64,000 nt of DNA from contig JAJKFJ010020849.1 in assembly GCA_027382625.1 (NCBI GenBank), positions 17,642 through 81,641 of the forward strand. The letters are read 5' to 3'. The notes beneath the pieces are model-generated. The model searched no databases. It was given only the letters and a program-made list of their open reading frames with translations, and was not told the DNA's origin. Every line of letters starts with the position of its first letter. The first letter of the stretch is position 1. Source of the stretch: Tetmemena sp. SeJ-2015 (lineage: Eukaryota; Ciliophora; Spirotrichea; Sporadotrichida; Oxytrichidae). Positions 1-11,540 of this stretch are shown one piece after another. A program made the position numbers and the translations under genes.

Positions 1-119
1 GCTAGGGCAGAGTTATTTAATCCGTAAATGTTCTCCCCTTTACTTCCTGAGTAAATAAAATTATTCATAACAAGTAGAGCAAGTCAGAATTCTATAGAGG
101 GTTGTCAGAGTAGCTGTTA

Positions 120-262
120 TCAACAGCATTTCTTTTAACTTTCTAAGGAGTGTAATCGAGTGAGTGGTTCGCCTTCAATAACACAGTGTTGTTTAGAGTT
201 CTCAATGAACTCTGATTTAACTTTAACTTTTTTTTCTCTTCGTTCTGCTTATTTCAAAATTA
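120..262 (-). CDS. 3' end of an unknown gene
   Basis: The minus strand reads about 45 codons of charged sequence ending in TGA at 122-120, including the stretches REKKVKVKSEFIEN and HCVIEGEPLTRLHSLES. Composition is coding-like, in contrast to the AT-rich DNA to its right, where the frame is lost. The upstream part is probably separated by an IES or lies in another MDS. No family is recognised. It could also be a small isolated MDS of a scrambled gene. Confidence 0.35.
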
Positions 263-733
263 AAAAAACATAGAAATAATTTAAATTTAACTCTAAAAGG
301 AATAACACTGTCAATAGATTTGATGGTATCCTCGATATCTTGTAACTCCTATACACAAATTAATCCTTTGATAATTGTTTGGTTATGAACATATTATTCG
401 CAGATAGGAGCTCACACATATATATATGTCTATAGTTGATAGTATATTTTGCTTACCAAAGCTGTAATTTTAGATTTATCCTGTAGTTTTTCCTTAACAT
501 GTTGTTAAATCAAAAAGTAGGACTTGGAGTCAAACCCATACCGAAACTGCATTCGCTTTGTAAACTATTCAAGCAGCTCCTTTTTATTGTTCATTGATAA
601 ATTATAATTATTATAATCATACTCTCGCAAATTTAATTTTTTAGTGATTCACCGTTACCTCAAAATATAAAACTGATTTATTAAAAAGCTAATTTTTTAA
701 GAAGCTATAAATTTATAAAATAATAAGCTAAAA
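263..733. other. AT-rich spacer, no clear gene
   Basis: This is mostly AT-rich sequence upstream of the first aquaporin. One patch at about 518-600 is richer in GC and open on the plus strand (reads VGLGVKPIPKLHSLCKLF before a TGA). It might be a stray MDS, but nothing confirms it. No telomeric C4A4/G4T4 repeats are visible. Confidence 0.4.
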
Positions 734-1530
734 ATGAAAATAGATTCGAGGGCAAATGGCCCTGTTTGGGCTATATTTATTTACGAGTTTTTGGGATCGG
801 CACTCCTCACCTACACTTTCAACTTGACTGGATCTTTCAGGCCAATCGTATTGAGTTGGGCCTATTTTGTAGGATTCATCATAGCTTATCAAATATCAGG
901 GGCCTGCTTCAATACAAATTCTATAAATGATGATCATTTCATGAAATTAAGTGTTTATGAATCCAGCTTTGAGTTTGGGAGTTTATTTGGCAGAAAGATA
1001 ATGGAAAAAGGCTCCCCTGATGCTACTAACTATCCTGATTCAATATGCTGGTGCATTAATTTATTTAAGCATTCCTGGGATTTCTAGTTTCATATCTCCT
1101 GGCGAAGGACTATGCAAATTATGAGCTTGGACCTAATCCATAGATATTAAAAAGATGTTCTATCTAATACTTCTACGATGACGGTGCTGTGAAATGGGGG
1201 AGAATGATTTTGCCGGAGGTGCTTTAGACTTTCACATTTGTGCTTCTGTACGCAGTATTGGCTTTTGACAAGGACATGAGTAAGATAGATAGAGTCTTCA
1301 AAGTAGCATAATATATACGTAAATGCTGAAGAGCAAGACAATAAAGATGGCAGTGACTGGATCAGATACATTTGGGTCTATGGAATTATCCCTTACAAAC
1401 AAATATAAGTTATATTTACGTCGGTGGAATACTTCCACAAAAGATATTATAAATTTGAGTCTGGAGAGGATCTTTATGAAATATTACAGTAAATAAATGA
1501 TAAAATTTATGTACTGCATCTGGAAAGAAA
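734..1530 (+). CDS. aquaporin-like channel 1 (IES-interrupted, part missing)
   Basis: This is an MIP-family water/glycerol channel. From ATG 734 the protein begins MKIDSRANGPVWAIFIYEF (first membrane helix) and reaches SGACFN, where a 49-nt insert (911-959) flanked by AAT interrupts the first NPA motif. Excision gives SGACFNPALSLGVYLAE, the canonical loop. A TTTATTTA duplication at 1060-1067 must lose 4 nt to give QYAGALIQAFLGFLVSYLL (helix 3). Helix 4 follows (LPEVLQTFTFVLLYAVLAF), then a C-terminal helix from about 1345 (SDWIRYIWVYGIIPY) and a tail HKRYYKFESGEDLYEI. Helix 5 and the second NPA, about 30 residues expected between 1310 and 1335, are absent, so a remote MDS is predicted. The exact 3' end is unclear because the next aquaporin overlaps it in another frame. 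Confidence 0.75.
911..959 (+). other. IES inside the aquaporin NPA codons
   Basis: The AT-rich 49-nt segment has AAT at 911-913 and again at 960-962. Removing one repeat plus the insert changes the frame by +1 and turns CFNTNS into CFNPALSLG, restoring the conserved NPA loop. This is direct evidence that the DNA is unprocessed germline sequence. A spliceosomal intron is unlikely because the insert has no GT-AG ends. Confidence 0.75.
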
Positions 1531-2348
1531 AAAGACCTATATGCTCCGCTTTTCATTGAGTTCTAAAATGCATAAATGATTTTCATGATTTGCGTTTTCA
1601 GTCTTTCTCTTTACGACTATCTTTCGCTAGATATAAAGTAACTTATTCACAGTTTATCTTATGGGAGTAAAATTATCAGGCGCACACTTCAACCCTGCGA
1701 CATCCCTTGCAGTATACGTAGTCCAATAAAAGCCAAAGGAAAATTTGATTTATGCCATTCATATGGAAATAATTATTTGAATATAATTTGAGATACCTTG
1801 GCTATGTTTGCTTTGTGCAATTCTTGGGAGGATTACTAGCTTTGCTTTTCACATATCTACTTGTAAAGGATTACAGCTCAATGTAAATGTACCCTTTGAG
1901 ACCTACAGACCTTTACTTCGACGGCACCACCATATTTTTTGGAAGAGTGTGCCTTCAAGAGATACTCTGGACTTTCGTCTTCACCTTGATATTCCTGATA
2001 ATTCAGTTTGAGCCTTCTCTTTAGAAGGTAGATAACATTGTAAAGGGACTTGCATTAAGTTAAGCACTTGCAGCATGCTACATATTTACTTTAGGAGCGG
2101 GAGCTTGCTTCAACCCTGCCCTAGCTTTGGTGCAGACCTTCTATCAAGTGGGAAGGGGATACCAAACAGACTGGCAATGCTTGTGGGTCTATTTCTTCAT
2201 GCCCTTCATTAATATTTCATTATAACAAAATGTAATAATTGGTGCGTATCTAGCAGCTGTCTTTTACAAATTCCATGTTAAGGAGTCAGAAGGAGGATCC
2301 TCTAACTAAGCCAATCAATCACATGATAAGACTTCTTAAAGTTCATGA
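1531..2348 (+). CDS. aquaporin-like channel 2
   Basis: This second MIP-family channel follows the first in tandem. It carries both half-repeats: SGAHFNPATSLAVYVVQ near 1674-1725 and GAGACFNPALALVQTFYQ near 2096-2150. Helices between them include FLGGLLALLFTYLLVKDY and LQEILWTFVFTLIFLIIQF, and the C-terminal helix is GAYLAAVFYKFH. In-frame TAA codons near the end are read as Gln, and the stop is TGA 2346-2348. The first helix region (APLFIEFQNAQMIFMICVF) lies near 1540-1600 in a shifted frame, so at least one IES separates it from the NPA segment. The ATG is not identified. The two copies probably arose by tandem duplication. Confidence 0.75.
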
Positions 2349-2439
2349 ATAAACTAGATGCTGTTTTCATTCTATCCTAATTTTTATCTTTTTTGTCCTT
2401 TTAATTTCATTAATCTCAGAATTCATACCAAGATTAGTT

Positions 2440-4458
2440 ATTAAATAGTATTTGGTTCAAGAGCTCCATCTGAGTTAGCAGCATTGCTTTTCTTTACATC
2501 TCAGCAATTCATTATGCATAAAAACCGTTCAGACACCCTACTGTTTGCAAAGCTGGCAAACGACTTGCGTTATTGCGATGTGAGTTAGTTGAAGATCGAG
2601 CACTTGCACTATTTGATGAAGGCATTCTGCTTTTCTCTTGAGAGCAATTTCTAGAATGCTCTTGTACAAGCTGAAAATGGCTATCAGCTCAGTCAAAGAG
2701 TAAAGAAAGAGATTGAGGAGTTCCTGCCTAAAGTAATCAGCTAAATTAGTCTTGAGTTGACAAGATGCAACATCACAGATTAATAATATGAGTTAAAAGT
2801 ATTATTTGTAGATGTGATCCTAATGATGGAAGGCTTCTTCAAATTTTGGGACAGAAGCAATTTCATAGATAAAAATATGAAACAGATATACATCAGCAGC
2901 GAGGCCTACCTCGATTAGTACTTATTAGTGATTGCCATAGATTGCTATTTAATCTTTAGTACTTAAGTTAGAGCAAGAAAGATATGACTGGCTCAATGCT
3001 TGCAAACCTTGTAGAGTAAATGGCAAACGCTAAAGTAAATAAGCTTTATGACTTTGACTAGAAGCTTCTACATCGTCTGTAACATAAAATTAAAGTCATT
3101 TATAACTTTCTATATACACTTTGTAATATATTTATCCTGATGAACGACCATACCGACCTTTATGTGTTTTCAATCCGTGATGTGATAAAGATCTTTGTAG
3201 GTTTCGATGCCCTGAATGATTTCTTTAACAAGCAAAAGTTCATGAACACTATCTTCGATGTAATTAACAACTAAGAAACCTTCTCAGACCATGATTATCT
3301 GGAACTCCTAAATATCTTAGATGTGAAAGGGCACCTTGTGAAGAATGACGATCTTATAGTCAGATGTAGGTTCTACCTCTAATCTAGATTTGCCTACATG
3401 GATAAATAGAACATCCTTGGCTACCTAGAGTTGCTGTTGAGACACAATCTAATTTTCGAAGATAAGGAACTGATGCAGTTGATTAAGGATCATGTGCAGA
3501 GAAATTTCCACCAGTATGAGTTGGGGGAAATCTTTAAGCTAGTGAGAATAATAGCCCACAACTTCTACAGAGATGAGGAGACTCTAAGTTTGCTGGAGGA
3601 TGCTGTGAGAGTAAGAATGTAGGATAAGTCTTAGTACGAGGGTAATCAATTATCTATCTACGACATTAGAGATCTAATAGAGGGACTTTCTTTGATGTCT
3701 AAATTCTCTAAGAAATTCGACTCTGCTCTCAAGACAATTATAAGAGACACAAATCTTCTATCTCTGGACAGAAAACTCCTGGTATCTTTGATAAGTTACT
3801 TATCTGACTTCGAATCTAAGATAGATGAGAGACTTCAGAACAAGCTAAGCATCGCAATCGACTCTCATATTTAGAGCTTTACCAGTGAGGAATTGGCAAG
3901 TATGGCTCTACATATGGATCACTACTAAGAATATAGACTTCTAGCGAGGTTGGATTAGCACTTGCTGGAGGACGAGAAAGCTTCAGCAAGAATGTTCTAA
4001 GTTAAGGAAAGACTTGCGTTGAGAGGAGTTTGGGATCTCAAGTAAGATGAAGTAAACAAGGATATTCAAGAACTTGATAAGAAGAATGATGGAATTCTAG
4101 AGATAATCAAGAACTATATTCAAACTGAAGAGTCTAACTTGGAAACCAATCTTCTATTAAATAGATCTCTCATTTAAAGTAATAATACTATTGCATTTTT
4201 AAATTATTTTAGCAATATGCTGCGATAATAAACTCAAGGCTGCTTTCTTTATCAAAGATAGCAAAACTCTGATTGATATAGCAGATAGAGAACTCGCTAA
4301 TTATGAAAAGGGAGGGCAGATTTTACCACGCAAGAGAGTGAAACTTGCTAAAGAACTAGCTTAGAAGCATGGATTCAATGACTATAAACTCATAAGTCTA
4401 ACTGAGATGGAGTACGCTAAAGATGAAGAGCAATTTCTTAAGGAATAATTAAACTGAC
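2440..4458 (+). CDS. RAP-domain-like protein, probably organellar RNA metabolism
   Basis: This is a long helical protein of about 640 residues with internal TAA/TAG as Gln and stop TGA at about 4456-4458. Coding sequence is clear from FGSRAPSELAALLFFTSQ onward; ATG 2514 (MHKNRSDTLLFAKL) may be internal. An 8-nt IES bounded by AGT (2958-2960, 2966-2968) must be removed to join DCYLIFS to QSKKDMTGSMLAN. A 34-nt GT-AG intron lies at about 4179-4212, after LLLNRSLIQ. The C-terminus (GFNDYKLISLTEMEYAKDEE) resembles the end of RAP domains found in FASTK-like and other organellar RNA-binding proteins. That assignment is tentative. Mitochondrial location is inferred from the family. Confidence 0.6.
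2958..2965 (+). other. 8-nt IES with AGT pointer
   Basis: AGT occurs at 2958-2960 and 2966-2968. Removing 8 nt gives TTT-AGT-TAG-AGC-AAG and continues the reading frame into MTGSMLANLVEQ. The segment lacks GT-AG ends and is too short for an intron. Confidence 0.5.
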
Positions 4459-4615
4459 TCTAATTTAAGCTTTTAAATTTTACATATATACAATGCTATA
4501 AAATATATTGAAACTTAGAATTAGCAAAATAAAGTTATAAAATTAAGATCACTTCTTTGTGAAGTAAGAGAAAATAAACCAGGCGCAAATAAAATAAATC
4601 TAGAATTGAATAAGT
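4459..4615. other. short convergent spacer
   Basis: AT-rich sequence lies between the RAP-like gene (plus) and the RCC1 gene (minus). No TGA is reached by the RCC1 frame here, so its true stop may lie in another MDS. No terminator or gene is seen. Confidence 0.4.
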
Positions 4616-7600
4616 TAAAATAAAATGCTTTGGTTTACCTCCCATCTTCTCTCCAAAGGTATTTCCAGTAGCAGTGGCTCCATCAGTTTACCTCATCGAT
4701 ACCATGCTGCCTCTATCACTTCCTGGCATAAAGTCCCTACTCTACTGCATCTATTGCAATTCTTTACCTCTCAATTATGCGGTGTTATTTCCTTCAGCTA
4801 ACCCTCCCATAGTTTCTTAGTCAAGTCTATCCTTCTGACTTATATTATTGGATCCTTCGAACAAAGCTTGCTGAGCTTAGAACAACATCTACCTGCATTA
4901 GCATGCATCAAAGAGAAGTGCTTAGCAGTAAAGTAGCACATCATTTTCTCCTTTGCTTTCTTTCATAGAATACTTTACTGCTGACATGACATGCTTAACT
5001 TCATAGTTAATTTCCTTCATCATAGCTTCAAACCACTCCTTTAGTGCTCGAGTATTCCTTCTGTTTCTTAGCATAATGCTCTACCTTCTTATTGAAGTTT
5101 GTCTTTTAAAGAGTCTGGAAGTGCTGCCAGAGCAGTTTTACTTTATCATTAGTGTACTCTGCATCTTAAATCTTGGATTAGAGGATATAGGTGTATGAGG
5201 ATAGAGTGTTTAGCCCATTCCAAATGTCACACTGTTGGAAGACAGAGTTAGTGAGAGCTGAAAGAGCAAGGGAAGAGGGCACTGAGCAATTCATGTGCAT
5301 CTATAAGTAGAACTCAGTGTTCTTTTTCAAAGATTGCTGAATCTTCTTGCACAACTTCTTACAAGTATGCAAATGACTTCCGCACTTGTCAATGTCTATT
5401 TGGTCGTTCTCTCTGAATTTTAAAATCTTGCACTTTATAAACTATGCCAAAGATTATAAAATAAATTCAGTTTCTCTCCATCTTGTTTCAAATTAAAAAC
5501 ATAGATTAATTTATTGAATAGCTGAACCATCTCCAAAAAACTATAAGAAGATAAAACCTATGACTCTCGATTCTTACTTAATTTCCTTCATCCTCTCTTA
5601 GTAGACTTTCATTTTACAGCCAACTAAATTAAACTTTTTCATGGCAAGTGACTCATTCAGCAGTTCCACAAGGATCTATGTATCTTTGAAGAGCTCATCA
5701 TCTCCTCTGAACATGCTCACTCTCGCTTAAATCAATTCTGCCAGAGACTCATTTATCCTCTTCTCCAGCTTATCTAGCACGTTCACATTCTTCAATAAAA
5801 GATATGTAGAATTCTTTTTGAGTTGAACCTGCATCCTATCAATCGCTTGCCTCAAGTCCTCAGCGTCATTCATTTTCTCCTGCCCAAGTGAGAATTTGTC
5901 TATCACTTGAAAGTAGATGTTTCTGTCCTACAAGTCAGTCAGGGGTTTTACTGAGTCAGCAAGAGCTCGGTCGAACTTATTCAAATCATCCTTAATTGCA
6001 ATTGCTCTCTTTATAATCTCACTCAGATATCTGAACTAGTCCTTATCCTATCATAATAAACACAATTACTTTAATATGAGTAGTTATCTTGCTTTTCTGC
6101 CTCCCTTACTGGTACTGTGGATTCTGGAAGAGTTTGTGGACAAGTTGCTCTTAGTGGTGTTCTGTTTCCTTAGCTCATGAGTGCTAGAGAAGTTGTCAGG
6201 CAACTAACTGCTCCTTCGTCTGTTCCTACCTGAGTCTCCTCCCTTCGCCTGAGAGCTGTCTTACTAAGATGATGACAGGTTAGAACCCATCACATTATTG
6301 TGACTCATCTTGCTTGTAGGCTGCTTACCTCCACCACCAATATCTGCCACCACATCTTTTTCCTCTTCACTGTCTACTTCTGAGTCCTTAATTTATTCGT
6401 CTTCGTACTCCTCGTTGTTTTCAGCAAAGAAAGCCATTATCTTCCCATCTTAAACTGCTACTCTCTTCACGTTAAAGCGTTCTAGTTTAGTCACTCTACC
6501 TGGCACAAACGTAGAGAAAGTCAATTTCCTTCTCTTATCTGCTTATGCAGCAGCCATCATCTTAACATCAAGCTTTGCTTCTCTACCGAGCATTCCATTT
6601 TCATTCTTACCCCAGGAAAACAAGAACCCATCTTCAGTCACCAAGAAAGAAGAATCCTCATAGACTTCTATCTACTTGGCGAAATCGAATAAGTTCACTA
6701 AGTTGTTATTCGCTTGGTCCATTTATAAAAGTTACAAATTTCTACTGTGGGGTAGACTTGCTAAGGCTCGTAGATCTACTGACTTCTTTAGCTCCTTTAG
6801 GATTCTCCTGCCATCATTCATCGAAATAAGAATATGGATCTATATCTGCTCAAATCTATCATACTGGTGAGTTCCTCATGAGTTAGGTAGCCGACTTGAC
6901 CGTAGCTATTTTGACCCCACCCATAAACCTTACCATCCTGAGTAAGAGCGAGGGCGTGGCTCTTGCCCACTTTTATACTTAGTACTTTCTGATTGTCTGG
7001 GAAGATTATTTGCCTAGCTTGATTGGCAGTGCTGTTTATGCCTCTGCCCAAGCCAAGCATTCCTAGCTCACTCTATCCCATAGAGTACAGTTTACCCTCC
7101 TCTGTCAGAAACAAGCAGTAGTCTTGCTTTGAAATCATATCTATGATGCAGCTCTTCAGGCCACCTTCCAGCTCAGCTACCTCTATATTCAACTGAATTG
7201 GCTAGTCATACACATGCTTCCTATCAAAATCTAACATGTTTAAATAAATTCAGTTCCTTAAAATTATTTATAGTTATTAAATAAATTATATAAGAAAAAA
7301 ATAGCAACAGACAAATCAATATATAATTTTTGCTTTAACCTTTGTATCATTAAAGTTAACTAAAGGCTCTTTAAAATTCTTTATTTATTGATTCATCTAA
7401 ATTAACATTTAATTTAGATTCATTATTTTAGGTAACAAAGTTGTTTGAGTCTTACCATTTGCCCCAAATGACCATGTTGCATTCGAATTGCTGATAAGAA
7501 TTAGTCTCCTCATTCTACTGCCCTTGGGACTTTCTGTACTAAGTTCTTCTGATAGAGCCCTAACTCACATTGCCCTCAGTACCTCCTTTTCCCTTACTTT

Positions 7601-7652
7601 CCTCCGTTTCCATGTACACATCCCTCTAGTCTTGACCTGGTTTGTATTTCAT
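4616..7652 (-). CDS. RCC1-repeat protein with long coiled-coil C-terminus
   Basis: The minus-strand gene starts at ATG 7652-7650 (MKYKPGQDQRDVYMETEES). RCC1-type blades are recognisable: DYCLFLTEEGKLYSMGQSE, GKSHALALTQDGKVYGWGQ and SSFLVTEDGFLFSWGKNE, each with the GxLYxWGxN signature. A serine/acidic linker and then a helical, coiled-coil-like region follow (for example LDKLEKRINESLAELIQAR and WFEAMMKEINYEVKHVMSA), reminiscent of BAR-type helices but not assignable. The last readable part is hydrophobic (HFILTYSILDLFYLRLVYF). Frames change at least four times through introns or IESs, notably near 7240-7440, 6840 and 6060. RCC1 propellers bind small GTPases or chromatin in other organisms; the role here is unknown. 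Confidence 0.65.
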
Positions 7653-7753
7653 TTTAAGATGCTGCCTTGTTAAGTTATTTATAAATTACTTTAAAATATA
7701 TTGTAACTAACTTATTCTCTCAAATATTATTATTATTAAATTAAACTTCTAAA

Positions 7754-10700
7754 ATGTAACAGAAAAAACTCATCCAGCCAGAGGATGACCCCAAAGTCTC
7801 AGTCAGGACTCTACTCCGCCTATATATCTGTGATATTATTATAATTGTTACGTTGCCTGAGACCTCTGGAGTAAAAGCATAAACTCAAAGATGACTACTT
7901 GCTAAATATAATAATATCTTATTATTGAGCTCATTACTTCATGATAAGAAGCCAAGGTGGGCTGCAGCAGAGACAGAGCACTTTCAACAAAGAGGGAACT
8001 GCTTCCATTGGTAGTGAGGCAAGTGAAACTCTAAGTAGTGGGAGAGGACCCAACGAGTACAGTGATCAAGGTCAGGTCATTACTATACACGACCCTCTCA
8101 AGAGATCCAAAGACTAGTATGATTTCAAGCTAGATAGGATTTACACTGCAGACAAGTCAAATGCCGCAGTTGCTTGGGACTAGCTCCCAAATGTCGACAA
8201 AATTATCAAGAATGCAGAGAACTAGCTAATCATTTCATTCGGCCACAAAGACAGTGGCAAATCTTACACAGTCATGGGAGAGAATAACTATCAACTAGAA
8301 AAGAATCTCACTGATGTCGAAATTCATAACTTAACTTAAAGTATTGATTCATCAATCAGACGATTCTAGGGGATTGGTGATGAGATATGCTCATGCTATT
8401 AGAGCTAAGGATCCCACTGCAAGACTTGGAGTGTCATTCGTAGATATCATAATGGATAACGTTAGAGATCTTCTCAAATACGTGAGGAAGGATCAAAGGA
8501 AAAATCAGAACTCTAACTCCACATTTGGGGGACTTGAGGAGCCTTCAGTCACGAAGTATAGCCAAGCTAATGAGAATAGTGACTACGTTATCTCATTGTT
8601 TTATTGTTATCTCCTAAGCTTAAAACATAGAGAAGGACTTCCTTGAAATGCATGAGAGACCTGGTTTTAGAGGACAGTCAATATATTACTTAAAGAATGT
8701 AACTCTTATGGACAACATCCATGAACTCTCAGAGCTAGCTTATTATCTCGATAAAGGTGCTGCTTTGAGTGATCAACTTAACAAGAAGCTAAACTATACC
8801 CCTGGCTTGAGAGCAATATAGGTATTTCAATTGTCTGTCAGATCAAGGAATGCAAAGGTAGTGTTAGTTTTAAAGTAGTTACTATTGATTTTTAAGGACA
8901 CTCAATTGATCTTTGTGGATTTACCAAATTATGAGAAGCTTCAGACAAATATAATCGACAACTAGAAGCTCTATGAATCAATCGTTATCAACAATACTTT
9001 CAATTCACTCGCCACTCTTCTATCAGGCTTCAATAACTCTCGATTCCCCTTTTCTTATTCATTAAGATATTTCCTGCTTAATATTTTTCTAATGCTCCGT
9101 TCGAGAACTCCAAGCTAACTAGAATAATCTAGTCTATCTTGCAGCAGTCGCACCCCTCTAATAACTTGTCTATAAGTTTCTTCTGCTGTCTCTGGCCAAC
9201 CGAATCTCGCTATGGGGAGGTTGTGGAAACTTTGAAATTTTTGGACAAAATTGCAAGGCAAGATCAACTAATGGGCAAGTCAGTTTACCAAGGAGAGATG
9301 AGCACCAACCAAGAAAAGATCATGCAAGAAATCTCTAAAGAGATATTACTTATATTTTTGCTTATCATTACCATTTATAATGAGAATGTAGAGATTAAGT
9401 TCAAGATAGACGCTTTCAAACGTGAGCATGCCTAGAAGCTGAGAGAACTCCAAATTAAGCTAGGACTTGAGATTCCATTAGATGCTGTGCTCAAATCCAA
9501 AGGCAACTAAAAGGAGTTGCAGGTTATCAAAGACCACAAAGAGGCTATAGATCGTACTGAGCACTTTTCGAAGCTTAACAAAGACATGGAGAGAAGGATA
9601 GAGCAGCTAAATTCTTCAGTCCAAGAAAACGACTTGGCAAGGAGTCAAATCCAAGAATCCTTTTCACAGAAGTACTACATCTTGCACAAGAAAATTGACA
9701 AACTGAGGGAAGAATTTAAATAGAGCGAGATGGAACTTGATCACAAGGTGAGGGGGTAAATTTAGGAGAGAAACGAGGAGCTACAAAGAATCCTGAATAA
9801 CACTCATGCCATGCTGATTGAAAACTCAGGACTTGTTGACTAATTAAATGAAACTGTAGTAAAGAAAGCACAAGGAGGTGCAGTAGGCGAAGTTGGAAGC
9901 AAGAGAATTAATTTCATGAAAGAAGAGGGAAGAAAAGACGCTTAAGAAAACTACGAAAAGTTACTCAGCAATCAAGCGAGAGAGTTTGAATCTCAACTTC
10001 AATCTACTAAGAACACTGTAAGCTTTTAATATAAATCAACTAATTTAGCAAGAGAATCTATTGAAAAAGAAAGTAGAGGAACTAGAAAAGAAGGGCAGAG
10101 ATTTCAAGGCTTTTCATGAAAAGACAAAGTACGCATCAATACATTTTTTCAATGCTATTTAGGAAGGATCAAAATTAGTCTAGAAGTGAAATTGTGAAGC
10201 TCTATTCTATTGCAAAGAGGTAGAATCAAATACTGTCTAACATAGAGAATGGTATCTATTCTCAAACAGCAAAGAGAATATCTTTCAATTCAGAGCAAAA
10301 ACCAAGTTTACCTGATCCTTCAAGATTTAAATAGTATGCATGAGATTAACCTTCAATAATTACTTTAGTTTATTCGCAGCAATTGAAAAATTCGGATCTA
10401 CAAAGGGCTTAAATACTAATTATCAAACAGTATAGAGTGGAAAGTTCAACATTGGTGATAAAGCTAGCCCTTACTAGATCAACGCTTAGCTAAATCAACT
10501 AGACACAAACTCTGAATTTCTTAATAGAAAAGTAGATTCTATCACTAATCCAGAGGAACTAAGAAAATTGATTTTTAACTTTTTCTCAATATGATAAATA
10601 TGTGAGAGAGTTGATGGGTGAGCTAAACAAACATTCATCAAGTCATCCAAAAATTTTGAAAGGTGAAAACGTAGATTAAGTTTTGAAGGACGTTGATTAC

Positions 10701-10835
10701 CACAAAAAGGAGTATGAGAAAGCTAGCAAGGCTCATAATGACTTGAAAATACAAATTGAAGCTTAGAAGAGACTAATCGACAGAATTCAAATGGAACAAT
10801 TCATGGTTCCAGGCCAGCCAAATCTTAATAGATGA
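7754..10835 (+). CDS. kinesin-related motor protein
   Basis: Coding starts at ATG 7754 (MQQKKLIQPEDDPKVSVR). An insert is followed by RPLEQKHKLKDDY, matching the VxVRxRPL start of kinesin motors. The P-loop is GHKDSGKSYTVMG near 8240-8280, a variant of GQTGSGKT. Later motor segments include LGVSFVDIIMDNVRDLL, FVDLPNYEKL (DLAGSE region, diverged), FNSLATLLSG and YGEVVETLKFLDKIARQ (neck). A 44-nt intron follows ENSDY at about 8587. A coiled-coil stalk runs from about 9,420 to 10,800. The stop TGA is 10833-10835. The altered P-loop, the missing canonical switch residues and the short loops suggest a divergent, perhaps weak, ATPase. Confidence 0.85.
8346..8361 (+). other. 16-nt IES in the kinesin motor (GATTC pointer)
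   Basis: GATTC stands at 8346-8350 and 8362-8366. Removing 16 nt joins NLTQSIDS to RGLVMRYAHAI in frame. A 19-nt GT-AG segment at 8341-8359 would restore the same frame, but 19 nt is far below the other introns seen here. Confidence 0.55.
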
Positions 10836-10891
10836 AACAATAATCTTCTTAATTTTTTCATATTTAATCTTTCCTTCTCTGCTCTTTAAAA

Positions 10892-11415
10892 CTATACTCT
10901 GATCATACTGAGAGCTCTTGAGTAGTTATCCTCTTGTATCTTTTTCCTTATTAAGTCATTGAAATTGTCTGTTCCTAGTCTGTTGATTCCATCCACAAGC
11001 TCATAAAATTTCACATTTCCAGTCTGATTTTGAAGAGTCAACTTCAAACGAGACATCAACAGTTGATACTCCTTAGTCGTTTTGTCAAAAGGCAAGACCA
11101 CATAAGCCAGATCATTGAATATCTCTACACACTGCTCATAGTTCATGAATTAGTGATTCTCCTCGATCTTTTTAAAGGCTTATCTTGAATCTATTGTCAC
11201 TCTAAAACAAAATGTGTCTTATTTTATCCTACTCCTGACTTGATCTGTCTTTCTTAGATAACAGGTGCAGTAAAATAATCCCCGATGCTGTACATTCTTA
11301 GTGATTAATACATTATCTAATGTCTCTGCACTTGTTAGTGACTCTAAATGAATACACTGGTACCTCTTTTGAAAGCACTTTACTTGAAAGAGTTGAAAAT
11401 AATCTTGTTAAGCAT
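10892..11415 (-). CDS. small unknown protein with mitochondrial-like N-terminus
   Basis: ATG 11415-11413 gives MLNKIIFNSFKQSAFKRG, which is basic, serine-rich and free of acidic residues, as in mitochondrial presequences. One frame change near 11,205 (intron or IES) leads into TIDSRQAFKKIEENHQF and MNYEQCVEIFNDLAYVVLPF, ending RALSMIRV with TGA. The total is about 170 residues. It is convergent with the kinesin gene, only about 56 nt from its stop. No family is recognised; the C-terminal helical part may be a small helical-repeat or assembly-factor domain. Confidence 0.55.
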
Positions 11416-11540
11416 TTTAAGTGGCTATAATTTATTATAACTTATTTCTAGCATATTGACACAGTTAGTATAAATAGCAGGGAGAATCGTTAGTATATAA
11501 TATTAAATAAGAATATCTTAATTCTTGCTGCTCTATTTAA

